A DNA stretch of 64,000 nt from Limanda limanda (GCF_963576545.1 NC_083654.1:18743699-18807698), one strand, 5' to 3'. Counted from the first letter of the stretch, positions 51,689 to 61,889 are shown. Notes: generated by a model not told the origin, from the letters alone. Program-made: numbers and translations.

Positions 51689-52209
51689 ATGTTTACACAA
51701 GACTGGATTCAAATAAGAGACGGTCTCAGCAGAGCAGGAGCAAAGAAAGGAACATGTCGTGAAGAAGAACCAAGATTTAAAACTTTTAAAGCCCCAAGAG
51801 TTTTTAATGTGAACAATAGTTTTGTCTTAATCCACGATTAAAAAAAGTTGTTATTTATTAGAACGTGAAGATTCTGCAGTTCTAAGGATTTATTGACATT
51901 AATATTCACTGTAAATAGGAGATAATCCCCAAGAACCACAAGTCGCACTGATCTTAAAACGTTTGTATCGTGTGTGTTTGTGATGATAAGAGGGAGAAGC
52001 GACAATATATAATGTTGTTTTTACAGCACTTTCTGAGATTGTGTTAACGCTGCTGTTGTGTGTTTCTTCTCCCGTCAGGCGCGGCGGTGGCCGGAGTTTA
52101 CCGCGTGGCGGGGAAGGACATGGCGCCGCTGGAGGCTCTGGTGCTCGGCGTGGGTCAGACCTCCCTCTCCGTCGTCATCTCCTTCTCACGCATCCTGGCC
52201 ACTCTGTGA
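44357..52209 (+). CDS. tmem170b: Transmembrane protein 170B (three coding exons)
   Basis: Spliced coding sequence: 44357-44447, 50379-50549 and 52079-52209, giving 130 residues plus TGA. Phases are 1 then 1: G+AG makes Glu31 and A+GC makes Ser88. I recognise vertebrate TMEM170B from VNLSVQQVLSLW near the N terminus, EMWYWVFLW, LFVHGALGLLM, MLQRHKRGR, GFLAS, AAVAGVYRVAGK, MAPLEAL and the terminal SFSRILATL. The 'WYW' and 'QRHKRGR' forms point to the B paralogue over TMEM170A. Three hydrophobic helices are visible at about residues 33-58, 67-90 and 105-127; Asn10 lies in an N-L-S sequon. The chosen ATG has a good context (GGAACCATGA) and gives the usual length; an in-frame ATG at 44294 would add 21 residues. 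TMEM170 proteins are small multi-pass membrane proteins; TMEM170A is linked to ER and nuclear-envelope shape and TMEM170B to restraint of Wnt/beta-catenin signalling in mammals. Nothing looks broken. Confidence 0.96.
44928..45065 (+). repeat. Diverged interspersed repeat copy, intron 1
   Basis: Contains GAACAAGATTACACAAAAAC, TACGAAACTTTGTGGAAGG, TTAAATTCTGGTGCAG and TTCACCACTTTCTTTAAA. These match in order a repeat I recall in many fish genomes, reading about GCAGGATTACGCAAAAACTAC, then a deformed CACGAAACTTGGTGGAAGG. Confidence 0.7.
45175..45305 (+). repeat. Second copy of same repeat, intron 1
   Basis: Retains the 5' portion CTCCACCAAGGAAGTTATG, then GTAAGCAAGATTACACAAAA and CACGGAACTTTGTGGAAGG. 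It lies about 250 bp after the first copy in the same orientation. Confidence 0.72.
46425..46655 (-). repeat. Inverted copy of same repeat, intron 1
   Basis: GATCTGGATTTTTATGTGG, AAAATCCCTGAGGAAATGG, ATTCCTGGATCCACCCC, CTCATCCTTCCACTAAG, ATCCAGTGGTTTTTGCAC and AACCAACAAACAGCC are the reverse-strand order of the same family. It faces the plus copies at 44.93, 45.18 and 47.84 kb. Confidence 0.65.
47840..47925 (+). repeat. Short copy of same repeat, intron 1
   Basis: GTTTAATTGTCAGCAAGATT, ATTTAAAAACGACTGAACTG and TCATGAAGCTTTGTGGAGG. Only the left half of the family is present. Confidence 0.65.
47955..48300 (+). mobile_element. Possible interspersed repeat (CTTCACTTCCTGTC type)
   Basis: A T-rich, C-rich stretch with TTTTATTTTGTAGTCTGTTC, CTTGTGTGTTG, TCTTCACTTCCTGTC and TTACACCTGTGTTCAATTGC, ending near ATAATAAATTACCC. 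The wording resembles a common teleost repeat, but no ends or coding remnants are visible and the family is unresolved. Confidence 0.4.
50379..50549 (+). CDS. tmem170b: tmem170b coding exon 2
   Basis: Encodes residues 31-87 plus the first base of codon 88, including the first transmembrane helix (MWYWVFLW onward), the basic loop QRHKRGR and most of helix 2. Acceptor is CCCTGGCAG; donor is GTAAGTTG, a strong consensus. The GC content is much higher than in the flanking introns. Long antisense frames over it are shadows. Confidence 0.95.
51110..51265 (-). repeat. Inverted copy of the intronic repeat, intron 2
   Basis: ATTCACTAGATCCAGGTTTT, CACAATGCATCATTCC, TTAGGTTTCATGTTAATCTG, TCCAGTAGATAATCTTAC and GACGGACAAACAAACG follow the reverse order of the family. 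More diverged than the intron-1 copies. Confidence 0.6.
51654..51686. repeat. (CA)n microsatellite in intron 2
   Basis: About 16 CA units, GAGCACAC through CACACTGATG. Confidence 0.95.
52079..52209 (+). CDS. tmem170b: tmem170b coding exon 3 (terminal)
   Basis: Encodes the end of codon 88 to residue 130 and the TGA at 52207-52209. It carries AAVAGVYRVAGK, the MAPLEAL segment and helix 3, ending SFSRILATL, the invariant-looking C terminus of TMEM170 proteins. Confidence 0.95.
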
Positions 52210-52608
52210 AGGAAACCCCAAGATGAATCGAGCCAATCAGAGACCTAGAGCCACTCGTCCTGACCAGTGGGGGGGGGTGAAGCAGCGGAGGCAGAGATGC
52301 TCTGGACCTTTAGGACTCGATGCAGGACAGAGCGCCCCCTGGGTCCCGGCTATGTCTCTGCAACAATCCTGCAGTGATTCAGATGGAAGTTCATGTAAAA
52401 GAGCAGCGGTGGTGGAGATCAGGTGGAGAAGGCTCCATCCTCAGCCTCTGGAACGCCATGTCAAGTTCCTGGTGTTTCCCAGAGGTCCACCTCATTCTCG
52501 TGCCAACATCCAGATGCCTTCATGGCCCCTGACTCTCAAACTCATTCTGTTGCACTTGCTGGAGAGAAAACCTGTTTTTTAAAAAGTGAAGCAACAGTGA
52601 CGAACTGA

Positions 52609-52614
52609 AATAAA
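52609..52614 (+). promoter_or_regulatory. tmem170b: Proximal polyadenylation signal AATAAA
   Basis: AATAAA 400 bp after the stop codon, followed by GATTAGTGTGAG, a weak GU-rich downstream element. It would give a short 3'UTR. Confidence 0.5.
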
Positions 52615-55008
52615 CGATTAGTGTGAGAAGAAGAGGAGTTAGCGTTCATCAGCGTAACTCGCTCTTCATCAGCTCGAGGCCTCCAGGTCGATCGCTCCTT
52701 CTCCTCAGTCGACTTCAAAGCTGCACCCCCCCCCCACTCACGAGCAACATGCAGCTTTGACTTCTGCTCTTTGTAAACGTTGGAGACGCTCTTTGCCTGA
52801 GACGAGTGAAATCAGTGGCTGTGGAGGAGAAAACCAGCATCAGTGCCACGCTCGCATCCTCCGGTTTGAGATATTGATTTGTCGTGTGCCAACCGCAGCT
52901 CGGAATGGAGACGTTCTGGAGAAACACAATTATTCACTTCTCTCCCTCTCGTGTCTGTGCAGAAAATATGAAGCGAGAGTCGGGATCTGAATCGACCTTC
53001 CCGATAATCACGGGAGAGTTATCGATCCAAGGTCGGCCTGAACAGATTATCAGCCACAATGATCCTGTAGTGGTTTAACAGACACAGAATCACAGTTTAA
53101 ATTGAATATCATGTTTGATTTTGTTGTCATTGACAGAATATTGAGCAGAACATTGAGATAATTGGATTGTGTTTATTGCAGCACGGCTTCACTTCTCCTG
53201 CACAGACACGAGATTGAATCGTTCCTCTCGTCTTAACCCCCGACAGGAAAATTAAAATGTGTGTTTCCTGAGGTGTTGAAATGTTTCTTTAATGCAAACA
53301 GAGAGAAAGTTTTAAAGAAAGTGGTTTTGATATTTAAAAAAAACGATTTGTTTTGCTGCTTTGACGATTTTCCCATGAACACGATTCTGTGTCTGTGAGC
53401 TCGAGTGAGGATTTATTCCTCCTCGGACACACTCGGCTGCTCAGTGGCTTCCTCTTTCCTTTCTGTCGTTGCTTTTAACCCATGCTCCTTAAATTTAACT
53501 TTGCACATTGCACTGAATTTAATCTGCCTTGTTTTTTGACTCTGGTGTGACCCCGTCCACTTTTTCACACCATTAAACCCAGAAGAAACTCTGAGGTTCT
53601 TATTCTGTAAAGGATCAAATATGAAGAATGTGCTTGAAACTACTGTACGTACTCGTTTGAGTTCTTCACTGTTGTTACTGAAGAATCCTCCCCAGATTCC
53701 TTTGTACATAAACCCCGGGTGAGAGGAGTTATGCCAAAGTATTGCTCACATTTTACCTTTTTATTTATCATCTTTTTCCTTTTTAATTAACATCACAGCC
53801 CGGAGTGAATTTGTTTCTCTCAGTTTTAGAAACATTTGCACATTGGCTCGTTTATCAAAGAGCCTCCAGACCTTTGGTTAAAACGTATAAAACCCACAGT
53901 TGGTGTGAAGATGGGTGTGTTGTTAAAGTTATGTAAGTGACACAGCTCACCTTCAGTTCCCACTTGGCACACAAGAGGGCGCTAGGAGGTGGCAGCAGGA
54001 GCCTGAGGGAGGATTTCTGCTGCAGAAGTGTTTTCTAAGAACAAAACGTGTGAAATTCATATTCATCGCCGGCTCTTCACCCACTGAACGCTCTGCACAT
54101 TGTCCGCACCCCCCCCGCTGTGAATGTTTTTCAATTTTCAGGGACCAAGTGTGAGCTGCTGCTGATGACTCATCTGCTGTCAGAGCGATGGAGTCTCTGT
54201 GAAGCTGTGTGTGGGGGGGCAGCTTCTGCAGGTTTCTACTGTGGATGTGCACATCACAGGAGGCGTGACACACTCTGCGTGGTCGTGCATGTGAGAATTA
54301 ATTCTCTATCGCCTCACAGGGTCGTGCACGTTCGTTAGCGAAGCCCTGAAGGTGTGTAAAGAGGGTTTTGTCTTACATAAGGAAATGTGTTAATTTGCTG
54401 TGTCAATAAAAAACTCTTTTCTGCAGCTGAAGCTGTCAGAACTGTTCTGAGGTCGTGAGGTCATCCTGAGCTGTAAATAGCCCCAGTGTTCGATGTGCAC
54501 AACAGAAGTGTCACCAACAGCTAATGTGAACGAGATGGATAACATGTTTATTTTCACACCCAGTGCCATGAACACTCATGAGGAATATCGTTTGTGTGTG
54601 TGTGTGTGCTGCAATATCTAAGGAGACACCCAGCAACTAATAATTCCCTCTGGACTTTTAGAAATGCCATCACACTGCAGCGAGAGGCCCAGCTCAATAA
54701 CCCCAGCTCCTTTTGTTGGCTTCTCCCTGAAGCTGCCCCCCCCCCCCCCCCCTCAGACCACTGTTGTCTAAATGCCACATGTTCCCCTGGACTCCGACTC
54801 TGCACCCGCTGGGTTCACATGTGCAGCGATAACGTGTGAATGGACGAGTTCGGACGATCCACCCAGAGACGATGTACAGAACCCACACATGTAGATACTG
54901 TACGATATGTTCTTTTTTTAGTTTTGTACCAGCTGAGCAGCTGATATTTATAACTGTTGCCTATTTATGTACAAATTGTTCTCCTGTACAGACTCGACAG
55001 TCAGTTGA

Positions 55009-55014
55009 AATAAA
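55009..55014 (+). promoter_or_regulatory. tmem170b: Distal polyadenylation signal AATAAA
   Basis: AATAAA within CAGTTGAAATAAAAACTC, 2.8 kb after the stop, just after an AT-rich, UTR-like block. A second candidate lies between at 54405-54410. Confidence 0.5.
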
Positions 55015-55035
55015 AACTCTTTTGCAGTATAAACA

Positions 55036-57215
55036 CTTCCTGGTCCTGCGACTGTTTTCTCACTTTCTGCTTCATCACTGCAGAAAACTTGAAAATGCTC
55101 GACTTGTGAAAATGATTTTGAAATAATTTCCTGCCTCATTCCCGTCTCCATCCATCTGCTGCCTCCTCTGTGCTCTTGAGCTCCAACATCCCTCTCCCTT
55201 CAGATTCATCCTTCCCTTCCAGTTTCCTGATCTTAGTCATTAAAGGTGAGAGAGTCTGGAAACACTTCATCAGGACAGAAGAAATTGTCGGTGTTAAAAG
55301 CCAGAGCCAAATCGTCCGAGTCCACATTCACTTAAAGTCCTTCAGATGATTTTTATTAAGACTTTTGGGGAAAATCTGCAGCTTAAAGTGGGTCCACTCC
55401 AATGATGAGAATCAGTCATGATGGCGTCTGTGACCTCGACGACCTTCAAGTTCTGTTGTTTAGGGATTATTTAAATTTAACTAGATCTGATATGGGAGAT
55501 TAAGAGTTGATGATGGCTCTGAATTGCATCTTTAAAATGATCTAACAGCACAGGAATAGAATACATGACTTATTGTACTTATTATACAGTTGTGAGGTGC
55601 CTGTTGAGTATTTTTGTCACTTTGTACATTTATTTCTACAAGGGAAATATACATTTTACACACAACATTTTTCTGGTAGTTACAGGTACTCGTTACTTGG
55701 TGGAAGAAGATTTAGCATTTAAAGAAAATCTGCTTTCTTTGGTTTAATCTTTGACAACATGTTGTGTACTCTGAGCTTTTGACCTGTCTGGTCCAGATCA
55801 TGTATAATATCTCACATCTTGACTGTGGATAATAAAGAATCATTAGTATTAGTGACTGTGGATGTAATCAGATGGAGCGTCAGGCTGGTAGAGCCCAGTT
55901 TGTGAATCCATTATCATTCCCTGTGTCTGCTTCTATTGTCCTCTGGTTCAGAGACGTCCCCTCTCCGCCCGGGTCTCGTCTCCTGGTGGCACCGGGACAG
56001 ACGGCGCTCATCAGAGAGGACGCCATGTTGCCGCTGCTGAGCCACTCCGGCTCTCGGCTGTGCCGTACGTGCTTTCCTGCATCAACCACGTTCAGAGAAG
56101 CCGAAAGTTGTGTTATGTCTGCCCCCGGGGTCGTGAGGAAATTAGTTGTTTTCATTTGTTGGCCTGATACCCAAAGAAAGCGTTGAGTACGTGATGCCTC
56201 ATCGTCATGGTGACAGGGGCAGGACCTCCCTGAGACATTTAGACTTTACCCACGACTCCACGACAACAACACACAATCCAGGGGCCAGACACAATCCTTC
56301 TCCTCCTATCTGATGTGACATTTGGTTGCTATTCCACCCGTGTGAGGGGCCTTCCCCCCCCGGGTCGAGAGGACTGACCCGCTCCAGTCAGTCAGCTGAG
56401 GGGGGGGGGGTTATGAATAACGTGGATGGAATTTAATCAGCGGGCTCATGGATTGAAAAGGACAAAGGTCCAGAGTTGTTATCACCTTGTTTTTTGTTAT
56501 TTTATTCTTTTAATGGCGGCGCACAGAGGCGGTAACGGAGCCTTGTGGTTCCCATTCATCAGCCGCTGTGGACACTGGTGTTCCAACCGGTTCCAACCGG
56601 TCCGAGAGCAAAGCTGAGCCGAGCTGATAAGAGGTCAGCGGCTGCTCCATGAGGAAGTGTTTCAGAGCCGGACAGGAAGTGTGCCGTTTGGTATTTAGAC
56701 GTGTTTGATGCGTGTTTGGGGTAAACTGGGAAGATTAATGGGTTTAGTTAATGGTTTATAGAAATAAAGTGAACTCCCTGCAAATGTGTGAATCCTGCAG
56801 ATATGTGTCGATGCTGCTTTGTGTGACTGGTCGTTAAATTCTTCCACAAAAAAGTTGCAGGTGTTTTCATGCTAACTGCGTTTGCCATCTCCATAAGGAT
56901 AAGTATGCAAACCTTCTAAAGATTTCAATGAAATGTTAATTTTGCATAAGTTATTGAAAAACACTTGTTGCTGAATCCAAACTAAAGTAAAGTAAACAAA
57001 GAAATGATCCCAACTCGTTTAGAAATATTTAAAAATAGCTTTGCTTTGTTGCCTCCACATAGACGTTCTAATATTTTGGTTTTTCGTTTACCTCTATTGA
57101 AGAGAATTCATAATATATTGTATTCATCTTTGCATTTCAAAACTGCTTGAATAAACCGTTTTTCTTGTTATTTAATAGTTTTTATTCTTGTGCAAATAAT
57201 TCTTGCAGTGTTGCC
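55036..57215. other. Downstream intergenic, no recognised gene
   Basis: Mixed, partly AT-rich DNA with a G10-11 run near 56401. The 104-codon plus frame at 55872-56186 and the minus frame opposite have no domain signature and no splice support. Confidence 0.4.
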
Positions 57216-57412
57216 TCATCACTGACATAATCATAACTCAAAATATTGTTATAGGTCTATATATGACTGGATCCCTGGTTTTCCTTGAGAGGTCAATGAA
57301 AGTCAGGCAAAACACTTTCTTTGGTCATTGTCTGAAAGTTTAAGTCTCTAATAACTTTCAGTTCATGAATCATCCAGAGATTTTCAGTTTCACGTTAGTT
57401 TTGTTTCTGCAG
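57216..57412. repeat. Upstream copy of a duplicated roughly 200-bp segment
   Basis: Shares TCATCACTGACATA, ATATTGTTATAGGT, GAGAGGTCAATG, GTCAGGCAAAACACTTTC, TTTGGTCATTGTCTGAAAG and TTTTCAGTTTCACGTTAG with 58194-58396, in order. No flanking direct repeat was seen around this copy. Confidence 0.85.
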
Positions 57413-58177
57413 CTTAAAGCTCTTTGAGGATTAAAGCTCCTCTGGAACCTTTACAGTTAATCAAAACTTCCTGCAAAACCTCCTCTGTATTTTGGGCGCT
57501 GCATTGTTTACCGCTAGCCACAGCTTCTTTGCATATCATAATATTTGATGGTGCTCCTTTATGCAGACCAGCGAGCCACTCGCTGCTATTGTCTTATTGT
57601 TTCCTCCTCAGGAAATACTCAGGAGCTGAGCGTGAGTGCAGACAAGGGGATTGCATGCTCTCTTTGAAAGAAAAACACCCCTCCGACAATGGCTGGAACC
57701 AAACCAAGTCTTTTGACCCAGCAGATCACTTCACGTTATTGACCCGGGCCTTTGTGCTTCGGGGGACTTGACTCCGGTCGCTCAGTATATAAAGCAAAGC
57801 AGACAACAAATGGTCCAGGAGTCTCCATCACAGGCCCGACCCGCTGTCAGGGCAGCGCCAGCCATCTGTGATGTCTGCCCGTGTTGACTTAGAGACAGAT
57901 CCTCCGTCCTGACCTGGTGCTGCAAGTGTCCTCAGCACAGAAGGTTCTCTGCTGCAGAGTCAACACGGGGAAGTGTGAGTCAGGACGGGGGGGGGGGGGG
58001 TGTTCGCAGAAATGTTCTCTATCTCTTTGTAGTTTTCCAGTCAATCCAAATATAGGTTTATTGATGCCAGAGACTATTCATAGTGTCAGATAATGATCCG
58101 CTTGATTGATTGTATCAGGAAAGACGTGTTGTGATCAGTGTGAAGTGCTGAAGGGACTTTGAGGTGTCAAAGTTCAA
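57413..58177. other. Spacer between duplicated segments
   Basis: Contains a plus frame (57424-57771) without domains and a G14 run at 57987-58000. No gene recognised. Confidence 0.4.
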
Positions 58178-58194
58178 GTAATAAAACTCTAGAT

Positions 58195-58395
58195 CATCAC
58201 TGACATATTCATAACTCAAGATATTGTTATAGGTTTATATGTAACTGGATTTTTAGCCCTGGTTATCATTGAGAGGTCAATGGAAGTCAGGCAAAACACT
58301 TTCTTTGGTCATTGTCTGAAAGTTTTAGTCTCTAAATACTTTCATTACATTAATCTTCCAGGGATTTTCAGTTTCACGTTAGTTTTGTTTCTGCA
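58195..58395. mobile_element. 201-bp insertion with perfect 17-bp flanking direct repeats
   Basis: The segment is a diverged copy of 57216-57412. It is bounded by identical 17-mers GTAATAAAACTCTAGAT at 58178-58194 and 58396-58412, so it has the structure of an insertion with a 17-bp target-site duplication, a length typical of LINE-driven retrotransposition. It has no terminal inverted repeats, no poly-A or simple tail, no obvious pol III A/B boxes and no coding frame. It could be a short unrecognised retroelement or a copied insertion from the nearby source. The direct repeats are read directly; the mechanism is inferred. Confidence 0.6.
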
Positions 58396-58412
58396 GTAAT
58401 AAAACTCTAGAT

Positions 58413-59415
58413 TTAGTTTGAAGTCCTGGAACAAATTAGCTCCAGACTCATGTGATTTGAAGCGTTGAAGCTTGAGACTAAAAGCAGGTGAAGTGGATTC
58501 TGCAGAAGTAGAATAATTGTTCGTTTTTCTGAAGTCGCTCAGATGTGACACAGTGAAAAGGTTTTGAGGCAAACAGAAATAGTTTGAGCTGCGTCTCTTC
58601 ATGTTTAAAACAATTGAAAGGAGTTGAAATGCCAGATACACAGGAAGATGTTTGGGAATCCTGGGATTTTTTGTCTAAATCTGAACCTGAGAGCTGAGAA
58701 GGTCTGAAGTCTTGGTCTGAAAGAGACAGTTTGATTTATTAATCCTTTTCTAATCATTCTCTGGCTTTTCATTTGTTCCTCTATGTCTTGCAGATGATAA
58801 ATGATAAACCTTGTGCCTATAAACAAGAATGAATCAGACGATATGAGATGTCGTAATCAGATCACAATGACATGTTGGCATCGATGAAACTAAATCTGGG
58901 AATCACCTCATCCTGCCTCTGAGAGATGAGATGAAAACATTCCTCCATTGTTCTGCAGCGTCTCCTCCGCTCGCCCCTACGTCAACTCCTCGGTAGGAAC
59001 AATGAGGACCCCCCCCCCCCCCCTGGGTCTGCCCTCCGTTGATGATTCGATTCTGACGATAATGGTGGTCGTGTGCGAGGGATAGGGCGACGACTCCCCT
59101 GGTCTTCTGGCATCGAACACAAAGGAAAACTTGTGGGTGAATGTGTAGGAATCGAGGAAATCCTAAATATAACTCACCGATATGCTCCTCAGACCCATTT
59201 CATTTACAACTCTGAGGACAAATCTCTTCCATCAGATCATAAATGGAATTATTAATGACAAAGTGAGATCTTGACAGCAAAATATAACTGATCACACATG
59301 TACAGTGATTTATTTCCACATGCATTTCCACCCTTTTATGCCATTTTTCAGTTTTTTCTCATGTGGCTTCCCCTGAATCCCTAAACCTTTGCTGCAAATG
59401 TGTGATGGCATCCAT
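58413..59415. other. Downstream intergenic, no recognised gene
   Basis: AT-rich with a C15 run at 59009-59023. The minus frames at 58345-58826 have no recognisable family. Confidence 0.4.
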
Positions 59416-59694
59416 GCATAATACTACTGTATTATCCCACCTAGAGTGTATTCATATTTATATATATTCATATATTTATCCTGCTCATAGTGTATTCATC
59501 GTTCTTATATCATATATATTTCTTACTGTACAGATCTTATTTATTTACATTTTCACTTTTATATGCACAATACTCTGCACTTTTACTGCCTTTTTTTCAC
59601 TTCTGGTTAGATGCAGAACTGCATTTCGTTGTATAAATACTTGTACTATGCAATGACAATAAATTTGAATCTAATCTAATCTAATCTAATCTAA
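59416..59694 (+). mobile_element. LINE-like 3' end with (TAATC)n tail
   Basis: GCACTTTTACTGCC, CTTCTGGTTAGATGC, CTGCATTTCGTTGTA and GCAATGACAATAAATTTGAA lead into about four TCTAA units at 59669-59692. This matches my recall of an abundant teleost LINE 3' end that has a weak AATAAA and a short tandem tail. The 97-codon plus frame over it is UTR-like and not a gene. The left boundary is uncertain. Confidence 0.72.
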
Positions 59695-59745
59695 ATGCAG
59701 TACATGTCATTACCCCTGAAAGCCACTGGAGAGCAGCATCACACC

Positions 59746-59746
59746 C

Positions 59747-59777
<31 letters not shown>

Positions 59778-59789
59778 CCTCTCTCTCTG
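59746..59789. repeat. (CT)n microsatellite
   Basis: CTCTCTCCCTCTCTCTCT with occasional CCC, imperfect. Confidence 0.88.
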
Positions 59790-60332
59790 TGCCTGCCAGC
59801 TGTCCAGCTCTGACTTGCATCACCCTGGGATCCCCTCAGTGATTCATCCTATGAGCCTCAGGGACTGACGCCTGAGTCAGAAAGCCCATCACTCATTTAG
59901 CCGGTCAATATCAGATCTGAGCAGTGATGATCTCCTGAAAACGGAGGCATTAGCCTGGTGTTCACCTGTGGGAGAGATGGCCTGTTCCTTACATCTGAGG
60001 CCGAGTCTGCAGGAAGAACTCACAATATGCTGTTTTCAATCAGAATTATTCCTCCAGAGAAAACTGAGCAACTGTCACAAGGAGCATTTGCACAGAAATG
60101 ACTGATGCAGCATCCATGTAGTAGAGTAAATGTTGTCTTGGCCTCTGGTTGATAAATACATTACAATAGAGGCAATTAAATCAGTTAATTCAGTCTTCTG
60201 CAAATCAACAGTGCAATTGGGTTGAGTCCGCTGAAGCACAACTGGCTAAACTGCTCTGTGACAGAAGCTATAACTCAGCGTGCAGCCACAGCTCCATGTT
60301 ATCACCCTGGTCACAGCTTAATCAGGTGATTT
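59790..60332. other. Candidate conserved non-coding block
   Basis: Repeat-free, balanced composition, no ORF. Words such as CAAGGAGCATTTGCACAGAA, AATGACTGATGCAGCATCC and GCAATTAAATCAGTTAATTC make it a fair candidate for conserved non-coding DNA, but nothing in a single sequence proves it. Confidence 0.35.
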
Positions 60333-60354
60333 ACGAGGAGGAGGAGGAGGAGGA
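60333..60354. repeat. (GGA)n short repeat
   Basis: Seven GGA units before GCGGAATAATAAAAGAGG. Confidence 0.85.
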
Positions 60355-60545
60355 GCGGAATAATAAAAGAGGAAGAGGAGACTTCTGTCCTCTTGGTGTT
60401 TTTATTTAAATCAGGCAATAATCTCTGCTGCTATAGAAAGTCACCAGACACAACATCCGACAGGTTGTTATCTGTCTGTTATCTGTCACTTCACTGAGCT
60501 GTCATTGGAAGAGAGGCTACAACTGGACAGGTCAAGGTCAGGCTG

Positions 60546-60546
<1 letters not shown>

Positions 60547-60641
<95 letters not shown>
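60547..60641. repeat. (CA)n microsatellite, about 47 units
   Basis: The longest dinucleotide array in the window and uninterrupted. It lies 50 bp left of the telomere-like block. Confidence 0.97.
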
Positions 60642-60644
<3 letters not shown>

Positions 60645-60690
60645 TCCATGACTTCAGCGGACATGATAATGACTTAAATTGATTTATTTG

Positions 60691-60850
60691 AACCCTAACC
60701 CTAACCATTACCATAACCTTAACATTAACCTAACCTTAACCCTAACCCTAACCTTAATCTTAATCTTAATCTTAATCTTAACCTAACCTATCCTACCTTA
60801 ACCTAAACCTAAACCTACCCTTTACCTTAACCCAACCTTAACTTTACCCA
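60691..60850. repeat. Degenerate telomere-like repeat (AACCCT/AACCTT)n
   Basis: Begins AACCCTAACCCTAACC, then degenerates into AACCTTAAC, AATCTTAATCTTAATC, AACCTAAACC and AACCCAACC units over 160 bp. It is C-rich on the plus strand, so telomeric (TTAGGG) polarity is on the minus strand. Units of 5-6 bp are mixed; only the first copies are exact. Confidence 0.8.
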
Positions 60851-61889
60851 AAGACTCTCGCTCTTGCATATCGATCACTTCACCATCAACCCCCTGTGTG
60901 TATATATTTATATATATTTATATTCAAACATCATTAAGGTTTCCTGAGTCTGTGGATCCATTAAAAAAACAAACACACACATTTAAACAGGTTAAGGTTT
61001 ATCTATGTGAACCATGTCTGTCTGTTTATGAACTTTACTGGACTCTATATTAATCCTACTAGTGTGTCTGTGTGTGTTTTTAACTTCTTTGGCCTTGTAA
61101 AGCACTTTGTGACTCTCATCTTGTCCTCGTGCATCGTCTGTATCTGAGTTGTGTTCAGGACGTCACATTTACAAGCTCAGAAGGTGAGAATCTTTTCATT
61201 TTGATTTAAATGAAGTGTATTTCCAAAAAGTCACGTGTGTTTTTTACTTCTGCACAAATACGAGGACTCGGTGTGCTCAGGATCGTCTGAAAGCATCAGA
61301 GCAGCCGACAGAAACAGCAGCAGCTTCATCCAGGAGCAGCAGCATGAGAAAAATATTAAATTCATACAATTTAAGAAAGAACTTTGAAGTCTGACTTATG
61401 TTGTCAAAATCTCTGGAATCGAACCGACGTCTCCAACACTCGCATCTACAGAATCGTTGTCCATCTTTGGAATAGCTAATAATCTCTGAACAGCTTTTCT
61501 TTCTGGTTACATTTCTTCTTGTTTCAGACGGACAGAATCTGTGTCTGTGAGGACGTCAGGTTTTCCACAGTGTGAAGCACAAAGCAAATCAGGATGCTTT
61601 TCAGACACAAGGCTTGAGGATTTCCTCCTTCTTCTTCTTCTTCTTCTTCTCCTTCATCCCCTCCGTTATGTAACTGCAGAGCCACTGGTTCCTTCATCCA
61701 GATGAGTTGTGCTAAAAACAAGCTCCCTCCTCATCTATAATGGATTCTCACCGTAGAAACGTTTGTCGCTGCTGCTCTTCAGGACGACTCCGTCTAACCC
61801 AGAACAGTTATGTAACACCGGCTGGGTTCTGAAACTTTTTAATACGAGGTCTTCCAGATCGGGAGCTTCCGTCATAGGAGAAAGACTCA
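60851..61889. other. Intergenic, no recognised gene
   Basis: AT-rich with a (CTT)n tract at about 61625-61650. The minus frame at 61524-61721 contains its poly-Glu translation and is not a gene. A tRNA B-box-like word on the minus strand at 61419-61429 lacks the rest of a tRNA. Confidence 0.45.

Larger units (their letters stand above)
50550..52078 (+). other. tmem170b: tmem170b intron 2 (1.5 kb)
   Basis: Begins GTAAGT and ends TTTCTTCTCCCGTCAG. It contains a T-run and AGAGAGAG-rich tract at about 50.57-50.78 kb, an inverted copy of the intron-1 repeat at about 51.11-51.26 kb, and a (CA)n array at 51654-51686. Confidence 0.85.
52210..55035 (+). promoter_or_regulatory. tmem170b: tmem170b 3'UTR (extent inferred)
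   Basis: The UTR must start at 52210. Candidate ends are the AATAAA sites at 52609, 54405 and 55009. The segment at about 54,890-55,030 is AT-rich (GTTTTGTACCAGCTGAGCAG, TTTATAACTGTTGCC, TATTTATGTACAAATTG) and resembles a conserved distal UTR end, favouring the long form. A Pumilio-like TGTACATA lies at 53703-53710. Small frames in both strands here are not supported. C runs occur at about 52727 and at 54736-54752. Confidence 0.5.

Noticed and set aside
57424..57771. 115-codon plus frame next to the duplicated segment
   Set aside because: No domain, no splice support and ordinary chance length for this composition.
61410..61500. Possible minus-strand tRNA with GGTTCGATTCC B-box
   Set aside because: No T-arm stem, no A-box and no cloverleaf pairing could be made around it.
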